Source: Candidatus Zixiibacteriota bacterium (GTDB lineage: Bacteria; Zixibacteria; MSB-5A5; GN15; PGXB01). Taken from it: 5,943 nucleotides of DNA. Position numbers and translations under genes: made by a program. Of the stretch, positions 1 to 5,943 are shown in pieces. Each line of letters begins with the position of its first letter. The first letter of the stretch is position 1. Below the pieces are notes generated by a model. That model made no database searches. It was not told where the DNA came from and saw only the letters and a program-made list of their open reading frames with translations. The stretch lies in assembly GCA_026397495.1 (NCBI GenBank), contig JAPLUS010000379.1, positions 1 to 5,943 on the forward strand. The letters run 5' to 3'.

Positions 1-915
1 GGGATCGGCATGTCTTTCCACCGGTTTTTTGCCATCGGGGGTAAAACCCTTTATAGGAGGCATATCAATCGGGGAAGGAAGATAGTTAACGACAGCGTCA
101 AGCAGTTTTTGAATGCCTTGATTGCGGAACGATGAACCACAGAGAATCGGAGCCATCTTGCATTTAATTACTCCCAAACGTATGGCGCGATTGATATCGG
201 CGGATTCTATAACCTTGGCATGAACAAATTTATCAAAGAGAACATCATCATATTCAGAGATTATCTCCAGTAAATGCTCCCGCGCCTTCTGAACTTCCAC
301 TTTCATATCGTCTGGAACAGGGTAATCTATAAAAGTGGCGCCAAGGGACTCTTCGTTATGGATTCGATAGGTCATATCTACCAGGTCGATAATCCCGGTG
401 AAAAACTCACCCTCACCCGCGGGAATTTGAACCGGAACACATTTCAGGGAAAATCTCTCATTCATTTCCTTGACGGTTCGCTGGAAATCGGCGCCGACTC
501 GATCCATTTTATTGATATAAGCAATCCGGGGAACATGATAATTTTCCGCTTGAAGCCAAACTGCTTCTGACTGCGGTTCCACTCCTCCAACCGCACAGAA
601 CAGGGCCACCGCTCCATCCAGAATCCTTAATGATCTTTCCACTTCAATGGTAAAATCGACATGGCCGGGAGTGTCAATGATATTGATTTGATGATTTTCC
701 CAATAGCAAGTAGTTGCGGCGGAGGTAATAGTAATTCCTCGCTCCTTTTCCTGCTCCATCCAATCCATCGTGGCGGCGCCATCATCAACCTCTCCAATCC
801 GATGGGTTTTGCCGGTGTAATAAAGGATACGCTCTGTCGTCGTTGTTTTACCGGCGTCGATATGAGCCATAATGCCTATATTTCTTATAAATTTTAGATC
901 CTTATCACCAGACAT
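1..915 (-). CDS. fusA: Elongation factor G, N-terminal part (cut by left window edge)
   Basis: Translational GTPase that moves tRNAs and mRNA through the ribosome after peptide bond formation and, with ribosome recycling factor, splits ribosomes. I translated 305 residues from the ATG at 915-913; the frame stays open to base 1, so the 3' end lies outside. The GTPase signature is complete: P-loop AHIDAGKT (residues 17-24), switch I RGITI (59-63), DTPGH (81-85), NKMD (135-138) and the G5 motif GSS (260-262). Residues of about 160-255 are the G' subdomain typical of EF-G. Bacterial EF-G is about 700 residues, so roughly 43% is present; domains II-V are missing. The start is chosen because [20 protein letters not shown] matches the usual EF-G N-terminus; the next Met (residue 16) would remove part of the P-loop region. 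The Shine-Dalgarno is weak (AGGG, 7 bases from ATG). It is the last gene seen in the str cluster, 188 bases after rpsG. EF-G identity is certain; the paralogue class cannot be settled from this part, but the str location argues for the main translocase. Confidence 0.97.
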   Translation of the reverse strand, partial: MSGDKDLKFIRNIGIMAHIDAGKTTTTERILYYTGKTHRIGEVDDGAATMDWMEQEKERGITITSAATTCYWENHQINIIDTPGHVDFTIEVERSLRILDGAVALFCAVGGVEPQSEAVWLQAENYHVPRIAYINKMDRVGADFQRTVKEMNERFSLKCVPVQIPAGEGEFFTGIIDLVDMTYRIHNEESLGATFIDYPVPDDMKVEVQKAREHLLEIISEYDDVLFDKFVHAKVIESADINRAIRLGVIKCKMAPILCGSSFRNQGIQKLLDAVVNYLPSPIDMPPIKGFTPDGKKPVERHADP

Positions 916-922
916 AAAAAAA

Positions 923-967
923 CCCTAACTGAATCCTACCTTAGCGCCACAGGCCTACGGATAAGGG
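923..967 (-). promoter_or_regulatory. Possible fusA leader structure covering the ribosome binding site
   Basis: Read on the minus strand, three short stems nest in one another: CCCT (967-964) with AGGG (926-923), ATCC (962-959) with GGAT (936-933), and CCT (953-951) with AGG (941-939). The outer right arm AGGG is the only Shine-Dalgarno-like sequence before fusA, followed by seven Ts (922-916) and then the ATG. If the fold forms, it would hide the ribosome binding site. The stems total only 11 pairs with internal loops, so chance pairing is possible. Seen: the complementarity. Inferred: any regulatory role. Confidence 0.25.
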
Positions 968-977
968 AACCATCTCA

Positions 978-1010
978 GCCGACCGTAAAATTCAGCAGGG
1001 AGCGGTTGGC
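978..1010 (-). other. Hairpin in the rpsG-fusA intergenic region
   Basis: On the minus strand GCCAACCG (1010-1003) can pair with CGGTCGGC (985-978), giving 7 of 8 pairs with one A-C mismatch and a 17-base loop. No T-run follows the right arm, so it does not look like an intrinsic terminator. It could be an mRNA structure in the fusA leader, a processing site or a protein binding site. No known family is recognised. Confidence 0.35.
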
Positions 1011-1027
1011 AAATGAGAATAAGTCTT

Positions 1028-1067
1028 ATTATCCTATTTTAAAAAATGCCCGCAATATAAGTTTCAA
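1028..1067 (-). promoter_or_regulatory. Weak candidate promoter(s) for fusA
   Basis: Two overlapping sigma70-like pairings can be drawn on the minus strand of this AT-rich stretch: TTGAAA (1067-1062), 18 bases, TTTAAA (1043-1038); and TTGCGG (1055-1050), 16 bases, GATAAT (1033-1028). Neither is strong, and AT-rich DNA gives such matches often. A secondary promoter giving extra EF-G relative to S12 and S7 would make sense, since EF-G genes are often expressed above their ribosomal neighbours, but this is inference. Confidence 0.2.
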
Positions 1068-1103
1068 ACCTTCCTTTGTTTTCTTGCCCTATAAAAAATC
1101 TAT

Positions 1104-1574
1104 TTACCATCTAAAATGAGCAAAAGCTCTATTGGCTTCGGCCATTTTATGCGTATCTTCTTTTTTCTTTATTGAAGCACCCTCATTATTGGCCGCGGCA
1201 ACAAATTCAGCGGCCAATTTTTCCGCCATCGTATGCTCACCTCGGGCGCGGGCATAGGTGATCATCCACCGAATGGCCAGAGCTACCCGACGCTCCGCCC
1301 TAACTTCCACCGGAACTTGATAGGTGGCACCGCCAACGCGGCGGGATTTTACCTCCAGAACCGGTTTGACATTGTTCAACGCCTTATGGAATACCTCTAT
1401 TCCCGTTTGGCCCACTTTCTTTTCAGCGCTTTCCAAAGCCGTATAGAGAATTCTTTCCGCAACAGCTTTCTTCCCCATTTCCATCATAGCGCCAATAAAT
1501 TGGGATATCAGTTTATCTCCATATTTTGTATCAGGTATTAACCCCCTTTTGGGCGGCGTATTTTTTCTCGGCAT
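1104..1574 (-). CDS. rpsG: 30S ribosomal protein S7
   Basis: Primary binding protein of the 16S rRNA 3' major domain; it nucleates assembly of the small-subunit head and lies near the E site and mRNA exit. The 156 residues equal the usual bacterial length (E. coli K-12 has a longer C-terminal tail). Visible S7 features are the basic N-terminal arm [15 protein letters not shown], the first helix around [16 protein letters not shown] (about residues 21-36), the [13 protein letters not shown] beta-hairpin segment (about 79-91) that contacts r[13 protein letters not shown] (about 95-104), and the C-terminal [13 protein letters not shown]. The start is ATG at 1574-1572 with GGATAGG upstream (1588-1582), 7 bases away; the stop is TAA. 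It begins 17 bases after the rpsL stop, so the two are almost surely co-transcribed and may be translationally linked. In E. coli S7 is the repressor of this operon; whether that holds here is not visible. The sequence is intact. Confidence 0.98.
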   Translation of the reverse strand: MPRKNTPPKRGLIPDTKYGDKLISQFIGAMMEMGKKAVAERILYTALESAEKKVGQTGIEVFHKALNNVKPVLEVKSRRVGGATYQVPVEVRAERRVALAIRWMITYARARGEHTMAEKLAAEFVAAANNEGASIKKKEDTHKMAEANRAFAHFRW

Positions 1575-1591
1575 TGAATTACCTATCCATT

Positions 1592-1966
1592 CTACTTTTT
1601 GGGTCTCTTTGTGCCATATTTGGAGCGACTTTGAGTTCTATCGCTGACTCCTGATGCATCCATTGTACCGCGAATAATATGATAACGCACTCCCGGCAAA
1701 TCCTTAACACGACCGCCACGAATCAAAACAATAGAGTGTTCCTGAAGGTTATGCCCTTCACCGGGAATATAAGCCGTGACTTCCATCTTATTGGTCAGAC
1801 GAACACGAGCAACTTTCCTCAGGGCTGAATTGGGTTTCTTTGGCGTCGAAGTATAAACCCTGGTGCAAACACCCCGTTTCTGTGGCGATTCTTTAAGCGC
1901 CGGGGTTGTCGTCTTCGATACAACCATCCTGCGGCCTTTACGAATCAATTGACTGATAGTCGGCAA
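1592..1966 (-). CDS. rpsL: 30S ribosomal protein S12
   Basis: Decoding-centre protein of the small subunit that monitors codon-anticodon pairing; classic target of streptomycin-resistance mutations. The 124 residues align without gaps to E. coli S12 over its full length. Conserved blocks are [11 protein letters not shown] (28-38), [11 protein letters not shown] (41-51), [11 protein letters not shown] (68-78), and [13 protein letters not shown] (84-96). Lys43 and Lys88 (42 and 87 in mature numbering), whose replacement gives streptomycin resistance or dependence, are the wild-type lysines. Asp89, the residue methylthiolated by RimO in E. coli, is present. The start codon is TTG (1966-1964), supported by MPTISQLI being the family N-terminus, by GAGGAG five bases upstream, and by the next Met being residue 14. 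The stop is TAG. It lies 71 bases after rpoC and 17 before rpsG. Confidence 0.98.
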   Translation of the reverse strand: MPTISQLIRKGRRMVVSKTTTPALKESPQKRGVCTRVYTSTPKKPNSALRKVARVRLTNKMEVTAYIPGEGHNLQEHSIVLIRGGRVKDLPGVRYHIIRGTMDASGVSDRTQSRSKYGTKRPKK

Positions 1967-1971
1967 TTTTT

Positions 1972-1977
1972 CTCCTC
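1972..1977 (-). promoter_or_regulatory. Strong Shine-Dalgarno site fixing the TTG start of rpsL
   Basis: On the minus strand GAGGAG (1977-1972) is followed by five As and then TTG at 1966. It is the best ribosome binding site of the window and leaves little doubt about the non-ATG start. Strong pairing to 16S rRNA may compensate for the weak start codon. Confidence 0.85.
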
Positions 1978-2012
1978 TAAAATCTAAATTTCAAAATCAC
2001 ATATAGAACGGT

Positions 2013-2041
2013 AATTTATTTATACTCTTTACTTTTGTCAA
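2013..2041 (-). promoter_or_regulatory. Candidate sigma70-type promoter of the str operon
   Basis: On the minus strand a perfect -35 consensus TTGACA (2041-2036) is followed after 17 bases by TAAATT (2018-2013), a 4 of 6 match to the -10 consensus. The TGA stop codon of rpoC (2040-2038) lies inside the -35 hexamer. Transcription would start near 2006 and give a leader of about 40 bases before rpsL. A second TATAAA (2024-2019) sits at the wrong spacing for this -35. A separate str promoter after rpoC is the rule in E. coli. If the organism uses a Bacteroidetes-type sigma factor with different hexamers, the match would mean less. Confidence 0.45.
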
Positions 2042-5000
2042 GTATTTTCTTGGAAAATATCACTTGCCTGCCCGGCCCCGCTCAGACCGCCAGTAATCCC
2101 TTCATCCTCCGGAATAATCTTAACCGAGTTATACTTCTCCACGCCGGTTCCAGCCGGAATAAGATGACCAATAATGACATTTTCCTTAAGTCCTTGTAAC
2201 TTGTCAATTTTTCCACTGATGGCTGCTTCGGTAAGAACCTTGGTTGTTTCCTGGAAAGCCGCCGCTGAAATAAAGCTCTCGGTTGAGAGCGAGGCTTTAG
2301 TAATACCCAGAAGCAATGGTTCAAAAGTGGCCGGTTCTCCACCTTCTGCAATCACCCGTGCATTTTCTTCAGAAAATTTATATTTATCCACCTGTTCACC
2401 TTCAAGAAAATTGGTGTCCCCGGCACGGGTTACCCTCACCTTTTGAAGCATTTGCCGGACAATAACTTCAATATGCTTATCATTAATCTTTACACCCTGA
2501 AGGCGATAAACTTCCTGAATCTCATTTACTAGATATTCCTGGACGTCCTTAACGCCGGAAATCCGCAGGATATCATGTGGATCGATAGAACCTTCGCAAA
2601 GTCGCTCACCGGCGTTTGCCCGGTCCCCACTATGGACATGAAGGTGCCGTCCATGAGGAATAAGATATTCCTTTGTTTCACCTTCATCTCCATGCACCAG
2701 GATTTGCTGCTGACCGCGAATAATTTTGCCGAATTCTATAATACCATCAACCTCGGAAATAACCGACGGATCGTGCGGCTTCCGAGATTCAAAGAGTTCC
2801 GCCACCCGAGGAAGACCTCCGGTAATATCACGTGTTTTCGAAATGGCCCGCGGAATTTTGACCAAGAATTCCCCGGTTGCTATATCCTGTCCATTGCGCA
2901 CAAGCAGATGAGCGCCAGTCGGAATACGATAGCTGCCCAGCTCCTTTCCATTGGCATCCTGTATAATAATTGCCGGGAAGAGAGTTTTTTCTCTTTCCTC
3001 CACAATGATTGGCTGAATCAATCCGGTGGTTTCATCAAGTTCCTCACGAAGGGAAATATTTGGAATAATATCCCTGAAGAGAATTTTTCCTGCGAATTCA
3101 GAGACGATGGTTGAAGAATATGGGTCCCACTCAAAGATGGTTACGCCCTTGACGATATCCTGGCCGTCGTCAGTCGCAAGGGCAGAACCGTAAGGCACCT
3201 TCATACGTGAGCGCACTCTTTTCTTTTCATCGATGATATGAATTTCACCGTCACGTCCGGTCACAACATTAATTCCATCAGGACGGGGAATATAATTGAC
3301 ACCAACATAAGTGATTTTGCCGGAGTGTTTGGCTTCAACTTTGGATTGTTGCGCAATCCGTGCCGCGGTTCCGCCAATATGGAAGGTTCTCAAAGTCAAC
3401 TGCGTTCCCGGCTCACCAATAGATTGAGCGGCAATGACCCCGACCGCCTCGCCAATATTGACCATTTTTGTGGTGGCTAAATCGCGCCCATAGCATTTAG
3501 CACAGACTCCTCTTTTTGATTCACAGGTAAGCACAGAGCGGATACGGACCGAATCGATTCCCGCATCTTCAATTTGAGCCGCCTGCTCCTCCTTAACCTC
3601 GCCGCCTGCCTGAGCAATAATCTCATCGGTTATCGGATCATAAACATCCTCCAGGACTACCCGCCCCAGAATACGATCACGAAGAGATTCTATTACTTCC
3701 TCTCCCTCTTTAAGAGTCATAACATTTATACCCAGAATGGTAGTACAGTCTTCTTCCGTTATGATGACATCCTGAGCCACATCTACTAAACGGCGGGTCA
3801 AATAGCCGGCATCAGCCGTTTTCAGCGCCGTATCTGCCAGACCCTTGCGAGCACCATGAGTAGAGATGAAGTATTCAATAACAGAAAGACCCTCGCGGAA
3901 ATTGGAAACAATAGGAAATTCAATAATTTCCCCAATACCGCCGGTAATTTTCTTTTGAGGTTTTGCCATAAGTCCACGCATACCGGCCAGCTGACGGATC
4001 TGTTCTTTTGAGCCTCTGGCACCGGAATCGGCCATCATATAGACTGGATTGAACCCCTGACGATCACGAGCGAGATTACTGAACATAACTTCAGCCACTT
4101 CCGATGTCGTCCTGGTCCAGATATCAATAACCTGGTTATAGCGCTCACCATTGGTAATAACACCACGCTCATAACGTTTCTGGATTTTCTCCACTTCTTT
4201 CCGAGCCACCTCAATGAGCTTTGCCTTTTCTTCCGGAATGAGTAAATCGTCAATGGAAACGGTAACCCCGGCCAGAGTGGCATACTCAAATCCAAGTTTC
4301 TTGAGTTTATCAAGGAAATCAACGGTGGCGGCCGAGCCAACTTGCCGGTAGGAGTTCAACACCAACTGTTCCATCTTGCTCTTTGAAGCAACCTCATTGA
4401 AATAGGACATCCCTTTTGGCAGGGTTTGATTAAAAATAATACGCCCTACAGAAGTTTCCATTAGGTTATCTTCCATTCGCACTTTAATCAATGCATTCAA
4501 ACTAATCTGGCTGGCGGCATGGGCCATTATTGCTTCATCAGCGGAATGGAAAATAGAGCCTTCACCAAGAGCGCCCGACCGGGTCTTGGTAAGATAATAA
4601 CAACCGATGACCATATCTTGTGATGGGATAACAATCGGGCGGCCGGAAGAAGGGACAAGTAAATTATTAGTGGACAGCATAAGCAGGCGCGCTTCCAGCT
4701 GAGCCTCAAAAGAAAGAGGCACATGAACCGCCATCTGGTCGCCATCAAAATCAGCATTAAAGGCGGCGCAAACCAGTGGATGCAGGCGAATCGCCTTTCC
4801 TTCAACCAATACGGGATAAAAGGCCTGAATCCCAAGTCGATGAAGAGTAGGAGCGCGGTTGAGGAGAATAGGATGATCTTCAATAATTTCCTCCAGTATA
4901 TCCCATACTTCGGGGCGTTCCCGTTCAACCAGCTTTTTGGCAGACTTCACCGTTTGAACATAGCCCTTCTCTTCCAGCTTCATTATGATAAATGGCTTAA

Positions 5001-5943
5001 AGAGTTCTAGCGCCATATTTTTAGGCAAACCACACTGATATAGTTTAAGTTCTGGTCCAACCACGATAACCGAACGCCCGGAATAATCGACCCTTTTCCC
5101 CAACAGATTTTGCCGGAATCGACCCTGTTTGCCTTTGAGCAAGTCCGATAAGGATTTCAGCGGACGCTTAGAATCTCCACGAACCGAATGTGTCCTTCGG
5201 CCATTATCAAAGAGAGCATCGACTGCTTCCTGAAGCATTCTTTTTTCATTTCGAAGAATGACATCGGGAGCTTGAATATCTATTAATTTCTTTAAACGGT
5301 TATTTCTATTAATAACACGTCGGTACAAGTCATTCAAATCAGAGGTTGCAAATCGCCCACCTTCAAGCGGCACCAGTGGACGCAGATCGGGGGGAATAAC
5401 GGGAATGATATTCATTACCATCCATTCGGGACGGTTACTTGATTGGCGGAAGGCCTCCACAATACGAAGTCTTTTTAGAGCATCTTTTTGCCTTTGGGCC
5501 GATGTTTCTACCTTGACTTGAGTCCGAAGACTAATAGAAAGCTCCTCCATATCGCTTTTGGCCATGAGTTCGCGAATGGCCTCGGCGCCCATCCGGGCGT
5601 CGAATTTCTTCCCGCTTTCAACCAGATCCAGATATTCCTCTTCAGTGATTATGTCTCGTTCCTGATAGGAGGTATTACCGGGGTCAATTATGATATAGGA
5701 TTCATAATATATTATTTTTTCCAATTCCCTGACGGAGAGATCGAGTAAATAACCAATTCGCGATGGCAGAGATTTCACAAACCATATATGCGTTACCGGA
5801 ACAGCCAACTCAATATGACCCATTCTCTCCCGGCGGACTTTGGACTGCGTAACTTCCACCCCACAACGATCGCAGACGATGCCGCGGAAGCGTATTCTTT
5901 TATATTTGCCGCAATTACATTCCCAATCTCTAACCGGACCAAA
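2038..5943 (-). CDS. rpoC: DNA-directed RNA polymerase subunit beta' (5' end cut by right window edge)
   Basis: Largest catalytic subunit of RNA polymerase; with beta it forms the active centre and binds DNA and sigma. The window holds 1301 residues and the natural TGA stop. By comparison with E. coli about 61 N-terminal residues are missing, giving an estimated full length near 1360. In order (numbering from the window edge): zinc ribbon cysteines C9, C11, C24, C27; the clamp and sigma-binding coiled coil, then [20 protein letters not shown] of the switch/lid area; catalytic NADFDGD with Mg-binding D398, D400, D402 (4758-4738); bridge helix about 690-722; second zinc site C733, C807, C814, C817; trigger loop with R852 and H855; an insertion of about 170 residues in the trigger loop at the place of E. 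coli SI3; [14 protein letters not shown] from 1039; and the conserved C-terminal [20 protein letters not shown] and [15 protein letters not shown] blocks. A GTG at 5859 could be mistaken for a start, but it encodes the Val after the last zinc-ribbon Cys and homology continues to the edge. No frameshift or missing key residue is seen. Confidence 0.98.
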   Translation of the reverse strand, partial: FGPVRDWECNCGKYKRIRFRGIVCDRCGVEVTQSKVRRERMGHIELAVPVTHIWFVKSLPSRIGYLLDLSVRELEKIIYYESYIIIDPGNTSYQERDIITEEEYLDLVESGKKFDARMGAEAIRELMAKSDMEELSISLRTQVKVETSAQRQKDALKRLRIVEAFRQSSNRPEWMVMNIIPVIPPDLRPLVPLEGGRFATSDLNDLYRRVINRNNRLKKLIDIQAPDVILRNEKRMLQEAVDALFDNGRRTHSVRGDSKRPLKSLSDLLKGKQGRFRQNLLGKRVDYSGRSVIVVGPELKLYQCGLPKNMALELFKPFIIMKLEEKGYVQTVKSAKKLVERERPEVWDILEEIIEDHPILLNRAPTLHRLGIQAFYPVLVEGKAIRLHPLVCAAFNADFDGDQMAVHVPLSFEAQLEARLLMLSTNNLLVPSSGRPIVIPSQDMVIGCYYLTKTRSGALGEGSIFHSADEAIMAHAASQISLNALIKVRMEDNLMETSVGRIIFNQTLPKGMSYFNEVASKSKMEQLVLNSYRQVGSAATVDFLDKLKKLGFEYATLAGVTVSIDDLLIPEEKAKLIEVARKEVEKIQKRYERGVITNGERYNQVIDIWTRTTSEVAEVMFSNLARDRQGFNPVYMMADSGARGSKEQIRQLAGMRGLMAKPQKKITGGIGEIIEFPIVSNFREGLSVIEYFISTHGARKGLADTALKTADAGYLTRRLVDVAQDVIITEEDCTTILGINVMTLKEGEEVIESLRDRILGRVVLEDVYDPITDEIIAQAGGEVKEEQAAQIEDAGIDSVRIRSVLTCESKRGVCAKCYGRDLATTKMVNIGEAVGVIAAQSIGEPGTQLTLRTFHIGGTAARIAQQSKVEAKHSGKITYVGVNYIPRPDGINVVTGRDGEIHIIDEKKRVRSRMKVPYGSALATDDGQDIVKGVTIFEWDPYSSTIVSEFAGKILFRDIIPNISLREELDETTGLIQPIIVEEREKTLFPAIIIQDANGKELGSYRIPTGAHLLVRNGQDIATGEFLVKIPRAISKTRDITGGLPRVAELFESRKPHDPSVISEVDGIIEFGKIIRGQQQILVHGDEGETKEYLIPHGRHLHVHSGDRANAGERLCEGSIDPHDILRISGVKDVQEYLVNEIQEVYRLQGVKINDKHIEVIVRQMLQKVRVTRAGDTNFLEGEQVDKYKFSEENARVIAEGGEPATFEPLLLGITKASLSTESFISAAAFQETTKVLTEAAISGKIDKLQGLKENVIIGHLIPAGTGVEKYNSVKIIPEDEGITGGLSGAGQASDIFQENT
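2043..2059 (-). repeat. Perfect 7-bp AT-rich inverted repeat at the 3' end of rpoC
   Basis: TATTTTC (2059-2053 on the minus strand), a three-base loop CAA, then GAAAATA (2049-2043). It lies inside the last rpoC codons, just before the stop and the candidate -35. It has one G-C pair and no following T-run, so it is not a convincing terminator; it may stabilise the rpoC mRNA end or be chance. Confidence 0.4.

Larger units (their letters stand above)
916..1103. other. Non-coding gap between rpsG and fusA, 188 bases
   Basis: This is the longest stretch without a convincing gene. It is long for an intergenic space inside a str operon. It contains the weak promoter-like hexamers, the 978-1010 hairpin and the nested stems before fusA listed separately. 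No tRNA fold and no terminator (GC-rich stem with a following T-run) is evident. Short reading frames in it lack well-placed ribosome binding sites or recognisable products. Confidence 0.6.

Noticed and set aside
274..897. Plus-strand reading frames of 98 and 78 residues
   Set aside because: They lie opposite fusA, whose minus-strand translation has all GTPase motifs. The plus-strand products resemble nothing I recognise.
916..926. Intrinsic terminator before fusA (stem ending in GGG then seven Ts)
   Set aside because: The arm next to the T-run pairs over only four bases and encloses a large loop; a terminator there would also end just at the fusA start codon, so a leader fold is at best the alternative.
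941..973. Ten-residue leader peptide (ATG at 973, MVPLSVGLWR) upstream of fusA
   Set aside because: No properly spaced Shine-Dalgarno and no run of regulatory codons; frames this short are expected by chance.
1031..1076. Twelve-residue frame from a TTG after AAGGAAGG in the rpsG-fusA gap
   Set aside because: The purine-rich stretch lies too close to the TTG, and the peptide has no recognisable feature.
1233..1541. Plus-strand reading frame of 102 residues
   Set aside because: It is entirely inside rpsG on the opposite strand; S7 is unmistakable.
2043..2059. rpoC terminator
   Set aside because: The stem is almost all A-T and no T-run follows on the transcribed strand.
2082..5748. Several reading frames of 61-179 residues on both strands
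   Set aside because: All lie within rpoC in other frames; low-complexity or composition-driven products with no family signature.
5857..5859. GTG as the start of rpoC
   Set aside because: It encodes the Val directly after the zinc-ribbon CDRCG; the frame and strong homology ([19 protein letters not shown]) continue to the right edge.

Overview
The window is a stretch of bacterial housekeeping chromosome. All genes are on the minus strand, so transcription runs from the right edge to the left edge in the order rpoC (5' end cut off), rpsL, rpsG, fusA (3' end cut off). This is the classical junction between the rpoBC genes and the str operon: the RNA polymerase beta' subunit, ribosomal proteins S12 and S7, and elongation factor G. 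I see no mobile element, CRISPR array, tRNA, rRNA or accessory gene, and no sign of an undescribed system.

Layout, right to left. Positions 5943-2038 hold 1301 residues of RpoC, from the N-terminal zinc ribbon to the natural C-terminus. A 71-base gap (1967-2037) follows. It has a good candidate sigma70-type promoter whose -35 hexamer overlaps the rpoC stop codon, and a strong Shine-Dalgarno site for rpsL. rpsL (1966-1592) starts with TTG. Only 17 bases separate it from rpsG (1574-1104). A 188-base non-coding gap (916-1103) then precedes fusA. It holds weak promoter-like hexamers, a hairpin and a nested stem set that could cover the fusA ribosome binding site. fusA (915 to the left edge) has its complete G domain but lacks domains II-V.

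Together the genes supply the transcription machinery (RpoC) and the decoding and translocation part of translation (S12, S7, EF-G), which bacteria usually co-regulate with growth rate. In E. coli, S7 represses its own operon by binding the rpsL-rpsG gap. Here that gap is too short for such a site, and the long gap lies one gene further on, before fusA.

Organism: a bacterium of moderate GC. RpoC resembles the FCB superphylum (Bacteroidetes/Chlorobi relatives and candidate phyla such as Zixibacteria) in three ways: the IIYYESY segment near the N-terminus, a MAKPQKK-type longer loop before the bridge helix, and a large insertion in the trigger loop. S12 also has a Bacteroidetes-like [14 protein letters not shown] segment. 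This placement rests on remembered family sequences, not a search, and is tentative. No ribosomal L7Ae-like gene lies between rpoC and rpsL, unlike the usual arrangement in Firmicutes.
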